64,000 nt of DNA. Source: Ancylostoma caninum (lineage: Eukaryota > Nematoda > Chromadorea > Rhabditida > Ancylostomatidae). Of this stretch, positions 50,403 through 62,800 are shown one piece after another; position 1 is the stretch's first letter, and each line of letters begins with the position of its first letter. The stretch lies in NCBI GenBank assembly GCA_037903475.1, contig JBAJFG010000172.1, positions 992,001 to 1,056,000 on the forward strand, written 5' to 3'. The notes under the pieces are model-generated. The model was not told the DNA's origin. It made no database searches and worked only from the letters and a program-made list of their open reading frames with translations. The translations under genes were made by a program, and so were the position numbers.

Positions 50403-52099
50403 CAATGTTGAAGATTAATCTAACAAAACAGGGAGAAAAGTGTTGAGTAGTTGTAACTCCTTGCTCCTTGAAATAAAGGTTATTCAGGGGCATACAACGG
50501 TTTCGCTCACGAATGTACCAGCTACAGATTGAAATATGAACATATGCAATAGAAATCCGGTGCATTTCCACAGAAATGATAGCAAAAAGTGGGAACTAGA
50601 ACGATATCCATTATTTTTTCACGATAAAGTTTAGTCATGCGCCAGTAGGAGAAAAATAGATTCCTGAAAGATAATCTCTGCGTGGTTGTTCCACACATAC
50701 GAACTACTACAAAATTTCATGCCATTTTCAAAATTTCCTGTTGGACCACTATAATTTCGTCAAGAATTTTATTGGAGAATGAGAGAACATTCGTTTCGTT
50801 CAGTTCTTTGAGAGGTCATTCCCTTTGGAAGATCAGCAGAGAAACTATCAAAAAATCAAAGGCTGGTGAACCCCAGAGCGTTCATCACAGTAATGATCTA
50901 GTATGATAGTACAGTAAGATAAATTTTGTGGTAAAACTTTCATGAAAAATTACAGTAAAGAAAGTTCACTATTCCTACGCCATCACTTCAAAAAAGTACA
51001 CAAATTCGGAAGATTTGCATGTTTATCACTGTAGGAGTGAGGAACGAAATTAGGCATAGAATCCTTGGGGGGGGGGGTATTCTGATAGGGTAAAAGTGCA
51101 AAATTCAATGATAATTCCACGCACTTACCTAAAACTATCAATTCAAACCTAATGAACATCCAGAAAAAGAAGGACTCGTTCAATACCAACTACCTATCTA
51201 TCAGTGGAAAAATCCTTCTAGTTTTTCCTCCATAGAATTTCGCTTCTCAGATTACAAAAATTTATTCCTTGAGTAGCTAAATTACCTTACCAAAAGTCGC
51301 TCAACAACCTATTACAATTCTAGGATCCCAGAGTTGCTAAAGCAGATCGTAACCGAGCATTAAGAATGTCAAAGAGGTGGAACTCCTAACGAAGACGAGG
51401 GGGTTTGCGCGCGAGTGTTGAGGGTGGAAAAGAGTGGCGCAGGACAAGAGTGTTGACATTACACCAAGAACGAGAAGCTTCGCCAGGAAAAACCACATCA
51501 CACGGTAGATCCACACTGCTCCGGAGACGGTCACAGCATGTGGGGGAAGATCTAGTGAACATCGGCGCTCCACCCAACATTAGATTCTCTGTGGGAAGGC
51601 GAGCACAGCACTCGAACTGATTGTGGAGGGCTTCGGTAAAAACCGAGGGACAGATCTGTACACCCACTCATTTCTGTGCAGATCTGTGAGATCACGAAAA
51701 ACCCAACAATTCAGGATCACTACAATAGAACTGCTCTTCAATAAATAATGAAAGTGAGCTGACGTACTGCTTTATTGATTAGCCTAATTATAAATAATTA
51801 TAACTTATAAATGAATAAATGAGCAATTGTTAAAACGAGTGCAGTACACTTAGAGAGTTACATTTCTAACCACTGTGCTCTTCCCTTTGCACGCCATAGA
51901 GCTGAACATTCTACATCAAAAAACAAATCATATTTAGTTGAATCCTTACGCTGTAGTTGGCCATGAAGAGGCTGTCTGGGCCCGTTACGGGATCTCATAA
52001 AACATCTTTGTTCAGCCTGGTGACGTGGGCTGATCCAAAACGCACCTTAAGGCACCTTAAGGCGCGTTAACTTACTCTTTAAGGCTTTTATCTTTGCAC
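50403..52099. other. Spacer, nothing recognised
   Basis: Contains a G run at about 51067 and overlapping open frames on both strands around 51340-51670 with no recognisable domain. Confidence 0.4.
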
Positions 52100-52836
52100 T
52101 CAAAGCGAATGGTTCAGTAAGGCCTGTTGGAAAGTTGTCGGCAAGTTTCTTGATTGTAATAGGGATGCTGCTGGAGCCACAGCTCGCAAAGGAGGACCGA
52201 AGCAGCCAGTGATAGGAGATGGTGCAAATACTGCCCCTAGCTGTCTGAGGCACCCCAGAAGGTAGGTTCATGCTTAGCCCCATATACGTCTGAGTTGATA
52301 TTCACTTATTTTTATTTATTTGTTTGATCTCCGCACTCAAAGTACATCAATCACAAAAAAAAATCCTTTAGATTGATGAAAAGAGGAGTGTGACCCAAAG
52401 AATTTTTGTGAACAATCTTCAATAGCTAAGGGAATTCACTTAAATATCCTTCGGGTCACACCCCTCTTTCGATCGATTTTCCAAATAAAAACAATTTCTG
52501 AAAATCTTCGAACAGGATTTTCACGTCCACCTTACCTCCAGAAGCCACCTGGACAATCTTGTATAAAATCCATGTCAATCCCATACTGCAGTTTTGTTTC
52601 TTCACTGTAACGCTGTGGTTTTTAAAGAAAGTATAAGATGACAGCTACAATCTGACGCCGTTTTAACGCGTCTCTTCTACGGTCCTTGACGTTATCAGCT
52701 TCACGCTGTCGCCGTCTTCGAACGGCTGGTAGCCATGGGCCAGAAGGACAACATCTTCCATGCCATATCCGTTAGTTTCGTTAAGATTCTAATTCATTTC
52801 CATAGCATAGCGATGATTCGCCTCATCAGTCGATTC
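52100..52836 (-). CDS. Unrecognised protein, three exon-like blocks
   Basis: Minus-strand blocks 52836-52681, 52585-52536 and 52244-52100 (TGA stop). The last two have good signals (ACTGCAG acceptor, GGAG|GTAAGG donor, GTGCCTCAG acceptor) and join in phase. The first reads NGYGMEDVVLLAHGYQPF then EDGDSVKLITSRT, the second YGIDMDFIQDCPGGFWR, the third QLGAVFAPSPITGCFGPPLR and onward to a tail ending NHSL. There is an in-frame TAG at 52791-52789; either the first exon really begins at 52788 using that AG as acceptor, or the copy is broken. The donor ACC|GTAGAA of block 1 is only fair. I know no family with these motifs. Another minus-strand block at about 53538-53373 (LESYALPTSPVIIPNEPFSR) ends at a good donor but is out of phase with block 1. 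Confidence 0.45.
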
Positions 52837-53721
52837 CTGTATTCAAGAAATTTGTCTTTTCAACGATAGTTGCCCATAAAAGGGTATCGACCTCTAGGTG
52901 TAATGATCATAGTAATAAATGTGAAGGGTTCTCTTTTAATGAAGAGCTTGAAAATCTGAGGACTTAGACCTTTTTACTGCTATATTACTAGACAGTTTTA
53001 ATATGTATCAATAAGTACATGATGATATGTATCACTTGGTGGTCAGCAAAACCATCTGTCTACCTAGCCTATCAGTTCATTTACATATCCTTAACTGACT
53101 TCTCATCCATTGCTTTTTTTCTTAGTTTATTCGTACATTTCTCCTTCCTTTCGATAGACACATCTGCTGCGGGCAGAAAAAAAAACAACTGAACATCTGA
53201 ATAAGTCAAACAAGTTGTGACTATCATTTGGTTATGCACTCAGCACCTTTTCTGGGGTTCCGGAAAAATTCCCAGTTATGGATAACAGTAACATTTACCA
53301 GGATTTTCCAACCTTGCATACAGAAATGTGGAATTAGCTTCTTTAATTCTCGCAATTGACAAGTGCCCTTACCATGTTAGAAAACTAGGCGACCATGACC
53401 GATGAAGCGCATGGACGTGCAAGTTGTTCGCATCCTGAATCCTGGAAAAGGGCTCGTTAGGAATGATCACGGGTGAAGTTGGCAGAGCATAGGATTCCAG
53501 TCCAATTAAGCACTTTAGCTGGAAACGTGATTTTAAAGTATTATGGCTCTGAATTAAGAACAGAAAGGTATGGTTACTGACAGATTGCTCTTCAGGTGAT
53601 TGGTATGAGATATGGTGCTGATGGTCGGTGCACACGGAATCTTCGCACATACATTAACCCTTTAACATTCAAAAAATGTGAACTACTAATTGATGAGAAA
53701 AAAAACTTAGGGCCTAGATGC

Positions 53722-53822
53722 ACTATTGGGTTTACCCAGGGTAAACCTGCCAACACCTGTGTTAACAATAAAAAAATTTGGTGGAGGATGTTCACACGTT
53801 TACCCTGGGTAACTTCAATTAT
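53722..53822. repeat. Family A element abutting the peptidase membrane-anchor exon
   Basis: GGGTTTACCCAGGGTAAACC on the left and CACGTTTACCCTGGGTAAC on the right, with GTGTTAACA in the centre as in other copies. It ends about 25 bp before the acceptor of the exon starting at 53848. Confidence 0.6.
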
Positions 53823-53847
53823 ACAAACTCTGAAAGGACCCTTTCAG

Positions 53848-56800
53848 GCTGTCGTGGTACTTGCTGTGGTGGCAACCTTAGGTATCAGCATAGCGACGTT
53901 GGTAAAAGTCCTGAACAGAGACAGCAATGACAACGACGCAGTACCACCTCAAACACCTGGTAAGTCTCATTCCTTCTGCAAAAAAAAACATGTTCGATAA
54001 TTTCTTAGCCAGAATTAAGGGTTGTATAGCACCATCAAATTTGGTCGCTGAGAACTATTCTTCCAGAAAATGTCCACAAGAACTACCTTGACCTTAACAT
54101 TTGAACAGTTTTACCTAACGTTATTAGCATTTGCGTAGGTCTGCTAGATTGGTTCCAACAGGCAAGGACGACATTTGCCCATAATTTTTAGCCAGTCATC
54201 ATCACAGTGACCTAATTTGACAGCCATGGAAACGGAATTTAGCGTCACGTTGGCAGACACGGTTTTCTGCAAGATTATGGGTGGAACGCAACTGATAATG
54301 ATTTTTTTAGTGAGATTCTGATAAAAGGACGTCTAACTCTGCACGTGAAGGCATTTATTCAATAATTTGTGGAAGAAAATATTGAATTTGCAGCCGAATC
54401 TATCTTACCAAATGTCGTATTTATCCCAACAAAAATCTGTTAATGAGGGATACCTCAGGGGAAACAAAACAAAAGGCTAGAATCATGTACATAAATAAAA
54501 CTCTCTCAAGTGGAAAAGCTCACAGCCAACGTTCTAATGAAATGATTACGAATTAAAGGGCTTCATTTCGAATTTATCCAATCTTTAAGGAAGGAAAAAT
54601 GGCCCAACATGCAACAAACAGAAGCCATCGGAAAATTTCCTAAAAAGGGATGATTTGGTGGTAAATACATAGTTTCAAGGAAAGCGAACGGTCCATTTAT
54701 GTAGGTATCCCGAGGGAATAGTCCAGCTATCCAACTTGTATCTGAGCAGAAAACCTGTTCGTGGATGAATTATAAATTATTCAGGACTCTCATTCCGCCC
54801 CACCCCTTTTGCTTACGTCTTAAAAATAACAAAGCAGATAACGAATTGTGGAGTGTTCTAGCTGTGCATCAAATATCAGCGCTTTTGTGAATGGCTGATC
54901 TCGAGAGAACGTGACAGAAATGCAAATGACTGAAATGAACGTGAATAGACCAAATTAGTGCTTCCAAGACGTTCGAAGATATTTCTTTAATAAAAATAAA
55001 GGTGTGAAGCATTGAACTTGGGGACGACCGTGCGGGTAAGCCCTGTGATTGGTCAGTCACATAAATTGGCCAACCACGAGACTCGACGGCACCGCCCAGC
55101 GTTCTAAGCTCGGTGTAACAACATGATGTTCAAAAAAGTAAGTTGTGAAATTGGAAGATATAAAAAAGGAAAAGAAAATTGTGAAAAAGAACACAGGCGG
55201 AAGAATCTACAAAACTCTTCGCAACTCGAGCAGGTACGCATTATTCTTCTATTGAAGTCATAATAAATGATATAGTAGTGTATCCGGCTTCGCTCAGGTG
55301 TTCTATTCCTTCCGGCTATTTAAAGCTGACGGCAACACTTGTTGAATCGAAATAATCCTTTCAAGATGTTCATCATATGGTGATCATCAGCTTTAGTGAG
55401 CCTTCTTCACCCCGCCTCTCTCCTCAAAAATTAGGCAAAGTTGTTTAGCTGATAAATTCTTTCAAAATGCTTGTCATATTCGCGTGCAGCGTTTTGGAAA
55501 ATCCCAGAAGACACGTCTCGACCAACCCGGTGGGCAAGAATAGCGAAAAATCAACAAAATCGACAAATCGGTAGTGCCGTACAAAATGGTTGTTCACATT
55601 CGTGTTCAGATAGCCCAGTTCTCATTGAGATAGCCCAGTAGACACGTCTTCACCGACCCCCGGCCAAAAATAGCGATGAATCAATGAAATCGTAAACCGA
55701 AATCGTAAATCGAAATTATAATCGATAAACCAATCGATGAAAAAATTGGGCCAAAGGCAGCCTATAACCTCCACTGGCCCCTCGTGGACCTACATGTAAA
55801 ATTTGGTTGGAATAGATGGATCCGCCGCGATTACTATTCAGAACACACACACACTTTTACTTTTACCTTTATTCTTACTTTTATGTATACAGATGATATA
55901 GAGCATATGAAATCTCCATGTGCCCAAATTTTACAATTTAATTGGACCATTTCATCTTCATTTTCTATCAATAGTGGTCTTGTCCATGTGCACATATATT
56001 TATAGGTAGTGAGTTGAATGTGCAGCCCCCAAAACAAATAGAATCCGGCAATGAAAAATACTCTGGATACAAGAGTGTCGCCGAACGTTTCAGGTGAAGC
56101 ACTTCTATGAGGTTTCCTTTCTCCAAACGAGAGAAAAAACAGAAATGATCCTACCATCTGCATCCTTTCTGTAGTACTTCAGCTATTATTCAGATCATCC
56201 TTGAACCTAAAGGTCAATCCATGTGAAGATTTCTACAATTATACATGCGGAAACTTCAACGGAGCAATGGGATTCGTTGATTCTGAAATGGAGAATATAC
56301 AGAAAATGACCGAACAACTAAATAACGCGAGTTACATAGCAAGCGCGGTGAGTTGTTTCCTTTGGAAAAAAAAAGAAGAAAAGTGGAGGAGCAACATGAC
56401 TAGCTGAGATTAGGTTTGCGCGAGGATGACGACTTGCTTTTCCTTGCCCGTTTTCGAGACCAGCGCCACTCCTCACTACGGAATAGCTTCTGCATACAGT
56501 CCTATGCCAATGGTAGAAGCGTCAAATTTCCAGCCTGCTCCAGTTGAAACTCTGGCCGCGTTCTACGAGAAATGCGTATCCGCAAGAATGGACTGGGACA
56601 AAGCAGTTAAGGACGCCAATGTTATCATGAAGGCTATCAAGCAGTTCGCAGCAGGTGAGAAAAATGTTGAGTTACCTTTCCACCAAATTTGCCTTCCAGC
56701 AGAGTAAGTAATGTTACAGGGAATAAAGACTACCCGGATCAAACCCGATTCCCGTTCTATATGCTGTATCAAAACGAACCAGTGAAAGAGTTCCCCACAG

Positions 56801-59800
56801 CTAGAGGTCTCGCATATCTGCTGGGTATGGAATCTGTTTCAAAATGGTAAGCGTTATAAGGTGAAGCTTATCTGACGGTGATTCAGCTAACCCGGTTGGA
56901 TTGCATGGTGCCGCTAGTTTGGTAGCGCCGTTTGTGGATACCAACTGGAAAGATCCTCATGGTAAAAATGGTTATTCGTTCTTCATCGACCAGCCAGTGA
57001 CAATGGTCCCATACAACACCCACGTGAAAACGTGGGAGGCAACACGGCAAGGGTGAGCGCTCCATTTGAGAACAACACTTATTCATTCATTAATTTGTAA
57101 TACACAACAAGGTGTGCCATTCAGTGCTGATAGAATATTAAGTAACACAACAATAATGGAGAAAATAGTAAGAATAACTAAACAGTTCGAAATGTAAGTC
57201 GGTTGCTGGATGTAATGGGGCAAAGAAAAAAACCTGTATAGAAAACAGTAAATCCGGTAACAATGAATACCCTTGGAGAGATTTATGGCGATTGACATTT
57301 CTCTAGGCAACTATATGCAAAAAATACTTGCCATTGGTTTCTCTTGGAAATACACCTGGAGGTCTCTTAGCCCTCTACAGGCACAAAACTCAGATGTACG
57401 TAAGTGTGATCCATTTGACTCACAGTCAGTAACGCATACTATGACAATGAGAAGACATAGGGCCATTGAGATAATCACGATCTGAGAACACAACTGGCCA
57501 TCCTGGGGCCGTCGCTTCAACAACTTTTTGACCTTAATACTCAGAACCCCAAAAACAAGTCGGCCCAGCTTCGCCCAAGAACAACCTGCAAACAAGCTTT
57601 AAACTAGCAAATCGTCGTCGACAAGTTTGACGTGACCGAGAACAAAATTGTCGACAAGATTTTCTACCGACAACTTGTCGACAAGGAGAAAAACAAGCTG
57701 TCGACCATCTTTCCTGGAAGAAAACAAATTGCAAACAAGCTTTTGGCTGAAAAAGTTGTCGACAACCTTTTAGCTAGCAACCTGTCGATAGAGTCAATTT
57801 CCCATACCTGCTTAGCATACGATGCAACCATCGAGGACACCGGGGCAGATGGTGCTTTGGTATAGCTTTAGGAGAGCATTTGCTTCATGTTATAGGACAG
57901 TTACGTTGGACTCCACAAGTCGTATCTTGGGAAATTTTGTAGAGCTGACAATTTGCCAGTGAAAAACGGGTCAAGAACAGGTTCATACGGTCGACAACCT
58001 GTCGACAAGGAAGAGAGAAAACAAGCTGTCGACAAGCTTTTGGGTGGACAAGTTGTCGACAAGAAAGTGCAAAACCAACTTGTCGACAAGCTTTTGGAAG
58101 AGCAAGTTTCAGATGACCAGAAATTTGTTCGTTAAGTGCTTGGCGACAAGTTTTTGCGCTTCTGAGTATGAATCTCAGGCGTAAACTCAGCTGAATGCTC
58201 GCCGGCTCCTTTCTTCAACAGAAATCGAGCGAACAATACTGCTCAGAACGGACAGAGAGAACAATTGAGAAAAAATGGTTGTAGATAGACAATGAGATTT
58301 GGGGATTATCTGGTGTAGCAATGGAATTTGAGAGGCACAAGAGGTTTCTTAAGGAAAGAGACGTTACGGATTGCATATTGACTAGTCTGAATTTCGTCGG
58401 TTTTCATTCAGGCGATATTCTATTCTCTAAAGCTATCCAGCCTTTTGTGAAACGTTCTCAGGTCCACTTCTTTTTCTAGACTCACCACCAACATAGTGCT
58501 CTTGATGTCTTTCCTGGCTGCTTCTCAAAACATAAGTCCAAAGCCGGATCAGTTAGCGAAAGATGCACGCGACATTGTCGATTTCGACCATATTCTCGCC
58601 ATGAAATACAGGTAATCACCTTGTCTTGACAGAACATCCATAAATTCCTGACAAGATGTCCTACGAACTTTGTTATTCAAACACTTCAGCACTGATGACA
58701 CGACAAGAAGAGGCTTTGAGCGAAATTTCAATCCGATGACAATACGTCAACTCATGAGCAACTACCCGAAAATCTCCTGGCCGATGTTCATTGCGGAGGT
58801 CCGCATCTCACAGTGAAAGTTCATCTTCAGTTGGAATTTCCTAAATGGTTTAAAGGACCGCTCAGTATTTTTTTAACTATTAGACACTTGATGTGCACTT
58901 AAGGGTCAATTTATTTGTCAAAAATGCTTCTAAGAAAGAGTTATTCACACAAACAGGTTCTGAACATAACAACATGAGCTTTTTCACATTCTCGGACATA
59001 TAATGATTACTGAATGAATCAATATTCGATTTTTTGACCTAGTCTGACTTTATTCAACTCACCCTGTGACATAGGCCAGCCAACTCGCACCAAATGTTAC
59101 CAAACGATTGCTGGAGAGCCCGAAGTATCAGTACATCGTTATGGAGCCAGAAAAGCTCCAACGGCTCAATGACGATCTTGGGAATCCTGACTGTAAGTGA
59201 GCTATTACAATCCATTTAACAAATTATGCAGTTGCTTAATTATTATAGGGTCATTTTCATAAGAAATCAAATTTTCAAAAAGAAAAATTAAATAAGAAAT
59301 ATTAATGGTTGTTAGATGAATCGAACAAAAAATAACTCCTTTTGCAGTTGTGTCGACTCGTACTTTGGTCAACTACATCTACTTTTCTTTGTTCAGACAG
59401 TACATCAGTTTCTTGCCCGTGAGTTCTATCTGTTACTAGAAATTCCTTAAGGAATAGATAGCTTTTTTACTTGTACACTGCCGCTAGTCGAAAGTCCATT
59501 GTGAGATTTTTCACCGTGAAATTTTTTCTGTAATTCAGAGACCGACGAATCTTGAATACGATAAGTTCCGCTCTGAACTTCCACCTCTTGCTAGACAGCG
59601 ACCCATACGGAAAGGTAATCTGCAGAGTTGGTAACAAGAAATTGAAAAACTCAACAAGTGACTGGTAAGAATTGAATTTTCAGTGGAATGGCGTTACAAA
59701 CGGCAAAAATACGTTTCAAAAGCGGAGGCTCAGTTTGACTGCGCAGCAGAAAGCGTCTCACAGTTACCGGTAACTTAAACAGTAATCTCTATCATGTTAT

Positions 59801-62800
59801 TACAAAATTGTGGTGGTAAAAATACAAGAGAGAATAACTCCAGCCTCTCATCGCACTCACAAATAGCTGACAACAATGACTATTCTCTGTCACCCCTTTT
59901 ACATAAACATCTATCCCCCGATATGTGAGCAAGAGAAACGCAGCATGACCTGCTAAGCTCCGCTTCAGCCGCACCAGGAGTGCCGCTGCACTGGCAGGAC
60001 TAAAGCAGGACATAGCTGCCTCTCAGCTCAGATATTGCTGCCATTCTGGATTCATGTGCTACCATTAACACGCTCTCCGATTTTAGCAGCAATCAAGGGA
60101 AGGATAGCAGCAATCGGCAGTAGACCACGCCCGAAATGGGGTTTAAAACCATTACCTAATGAAAAACGGGTTAGTGCTGCCTTCGTGCTGCTCATCTATC
60201 AGTATTGATGAACCACAACTGCAATGAAAACGGGAACAAACTACTGATTTGCTTATCTAATGGCCAGTTGCTCTGATACGCCACCTGATCATGCGAAGAA
60301 AAATGAGAGCCTCCAGTGATGGCCATAGCCTTGCGATGAAATATAAACATTATCATTCTGCATGAGGGATATGGCGGAAGCCGGACTCATTGAAAGACGG
60401 ACATTGTTAGCGTTTTTTCCTCGATAAGGCAAATGATGCCGTGTGGTTCAAAGCTAGTGTGGACAAATGAAACATAGCTGAGTCATTTTACATCGAGCAA
60501 ACCCAGACCTATTTACAAAATCATCTATTCCTTTATTTACTTGTTTACTTCACTTTAAAACATGATAAATGTACTCCAAATCTGCCGACTACTAACGAGG
60601 CCAAGGGCGGACGGGGCACGGATAAGGCCAACTAGTACCTGGGACATGAATTCTTCAAATTTGTCGTTTTCAGTATGCAAATGCTCGCATGTTTGTCGAC
60701 AAGGTCTACCCAACGGAACAATCACGGAAAAAGCTGCGAAAAGACGTTGGAGAGATGGTTTCTGGGATATTAGTTGGTGAGACCATGGTTTCATAGAATT
60801 AATAATTTAATTAATCAACCATAACGTAATTTGACTAAAACCTCTTAATCTGGAGGTTCTGCAATTCTGGTTCGTCCTGGAATAAACCAAACAGTTTGAA
60901 ATTAGCGGAGTGATGTCATCAAGATTGACAAATTTTCATTTCTAATTTATCCGTGTCTCGTGCTCTTGCTCCCAACTTTCGGTCATCCCTGGTAGCCATA
61001 TAATCACTCTATTCTGCATTACTAGCCTTTCAATTCAGGATTCCGCTCCATGATTGACCAACTAAACTGGATGTCACCCGCTTCAAAAATAGGCGCGTAT
61101 AAGAAAATCGACCACCTCGTGAAGAATATCGGCTACCCCGACTGGATCACCGACAATGGGAAGCTGACGGAATCTCACAAGGTAAAGATCCCATTAGAAC
61201 TTTGAATCTTATAAATATTCTCTCACGTTCAGGGGCTAGACATTGATGTTAACAAAGATGACTACTTCGAAATGTTGAGAAAAATTCGGCAGTGGATGAT
61301 AGTCGGCTACTGGAACTCGCTTTTCGGTAGACCAGCAGGTCGCGAGGACTTCAATGCCCCTCCTGGAATGACGAATGCCTGGTATCAGGTGAGACCGGTA
61401 TTCGAATCATTGGTTTTCACCACCTGTCCCCCATGACTGAGGTTTGGAGGTGATTCTAAGCGTAATTCAAAAGTTCGTAGGTCAAAAAACCAGAAGTAGA
61501 AAGCACTAAACTTTTCGGATGGAAATTTTGGAAGTTTTGGAGGTTCGAGATTGAAATTTTGTTCGTCTCCCTTGAGCATTTTCTTTTTTAATTAGGTACT
61601 GAAACCGCTGCGTAGCGGAGTGCCAGAAACTTCGATCTGAGCACATTTTCCAGCCACAACTGAACTCCATCACTCTTCCTGTTGCTATTCTTCATCAACC
61701 CTTCTACGACCCAAATCTACCTACTGCGGTCAACTACGGAGCGCTGGGAGTGATTGTTGGTGAGCTCTCCGGTTTTACCGCAAAGCCACTGTTGAATTTT
61801 GTGGAACTATAAACGCTCCGATTCCAGGGCACGAACTCACTCATGGTTTTGACGACCAAGGGGTCCAATGGGACGGTACTGGTGTTCTCAGCAGGTGTGG
61901 TATCTCCTTTGCAACCAAGTAGCTCCATTGCTCAACCAGGATCAGAAGGCCATTTTCAGTTGGATGGATAGCTCGTCCAGCACTGGCTTCCGCGATATGG
62001 CCGATTGTGTCATCAAACAATATGGAAATTTCTGCCCATTAGATAAGGGAAAATACGGATCGGCCGCCTGCCTGGATGGTGACATGACACAAGGCGAGAA
62101 CATTGCCGACAATGGAGGTGTGTCCACGCTGTGGCGCTAGTAGCGGCGTGACTCCGGAAATCGCACATAACTCCATGTTGGTTCAGGTATTCGATCCGCT
62201 TTCCGTGCTTACCGCAATCACATTAATCTTCATGGTCCAGATCCACAACTTCCAGATGATCTATTGCAGGATTTCACATCTGATCAGCTTTTCTTCCTAA
62301 GCTTTGCACAGGTAAGAATGGGTGTGGTTCACATACGAGGAATGGTCCGCTGTCGAGTCTGTGAACACCAAAAATAACAGGATAACAGGATTTCTGCGAG
62401 AATTTTTCTATAGTATAACAGCTTGAAAAGCAGCCAAAAAGCTGGAATCCCGGTTTTTGATCACTTTCTGCGTATGTGATAAACTGCATAATTAAAATAG
62501 ATGAAATTGAGTTAGTTGATTTAGACCTGGTGCGAACAACGTCGTGATGAAAATGCAATGCTGAGTCAGCTCCTGAGAGACGTCCATTCGCCATCCGAAT
62601 ACCGTGTCTGGGGTACGATGCAGGTAAAGCCTTGAAGCAGCCCTTACCATGATGATGTCGCATTTTACCTCCGCCTCCAGAACTTCCCCGCCTTCAAGGA
62701 CGCTTTCCACTGCCCTTCCACGTCCTACGCACCTGATAAGCACTGCGATGTTTGGGTGTCGGAGATGGATTCTAGTGAATTTTAGCGAGTTTTTAGATAA

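Noticed and set aside
51337..51667. Two overlapping minus-strand frames with many cysteines
   Set aside because: No recognisable family, opposite strand equally open, and no splice signals tying them to troponin I or the 52-kb blocks.
57632..58135. VDK-repeat protein encoded by the minisatellite
   Set aside because: The two frames end in stops, lack in-phase splice sites to the peptidase exons, and are explained by a repeat whose unit contains no stop codon.
62624..62680. Reading the 57-nt gap between peptidase exons as coding ([12 protein letters not shown])
   Set aside because: Reading straight through also retains GTAAAG and CTCCAG splice signals, and the joined exons give the family sequence directly (GTMQ-NFPAF), so it is better treated as an intron.
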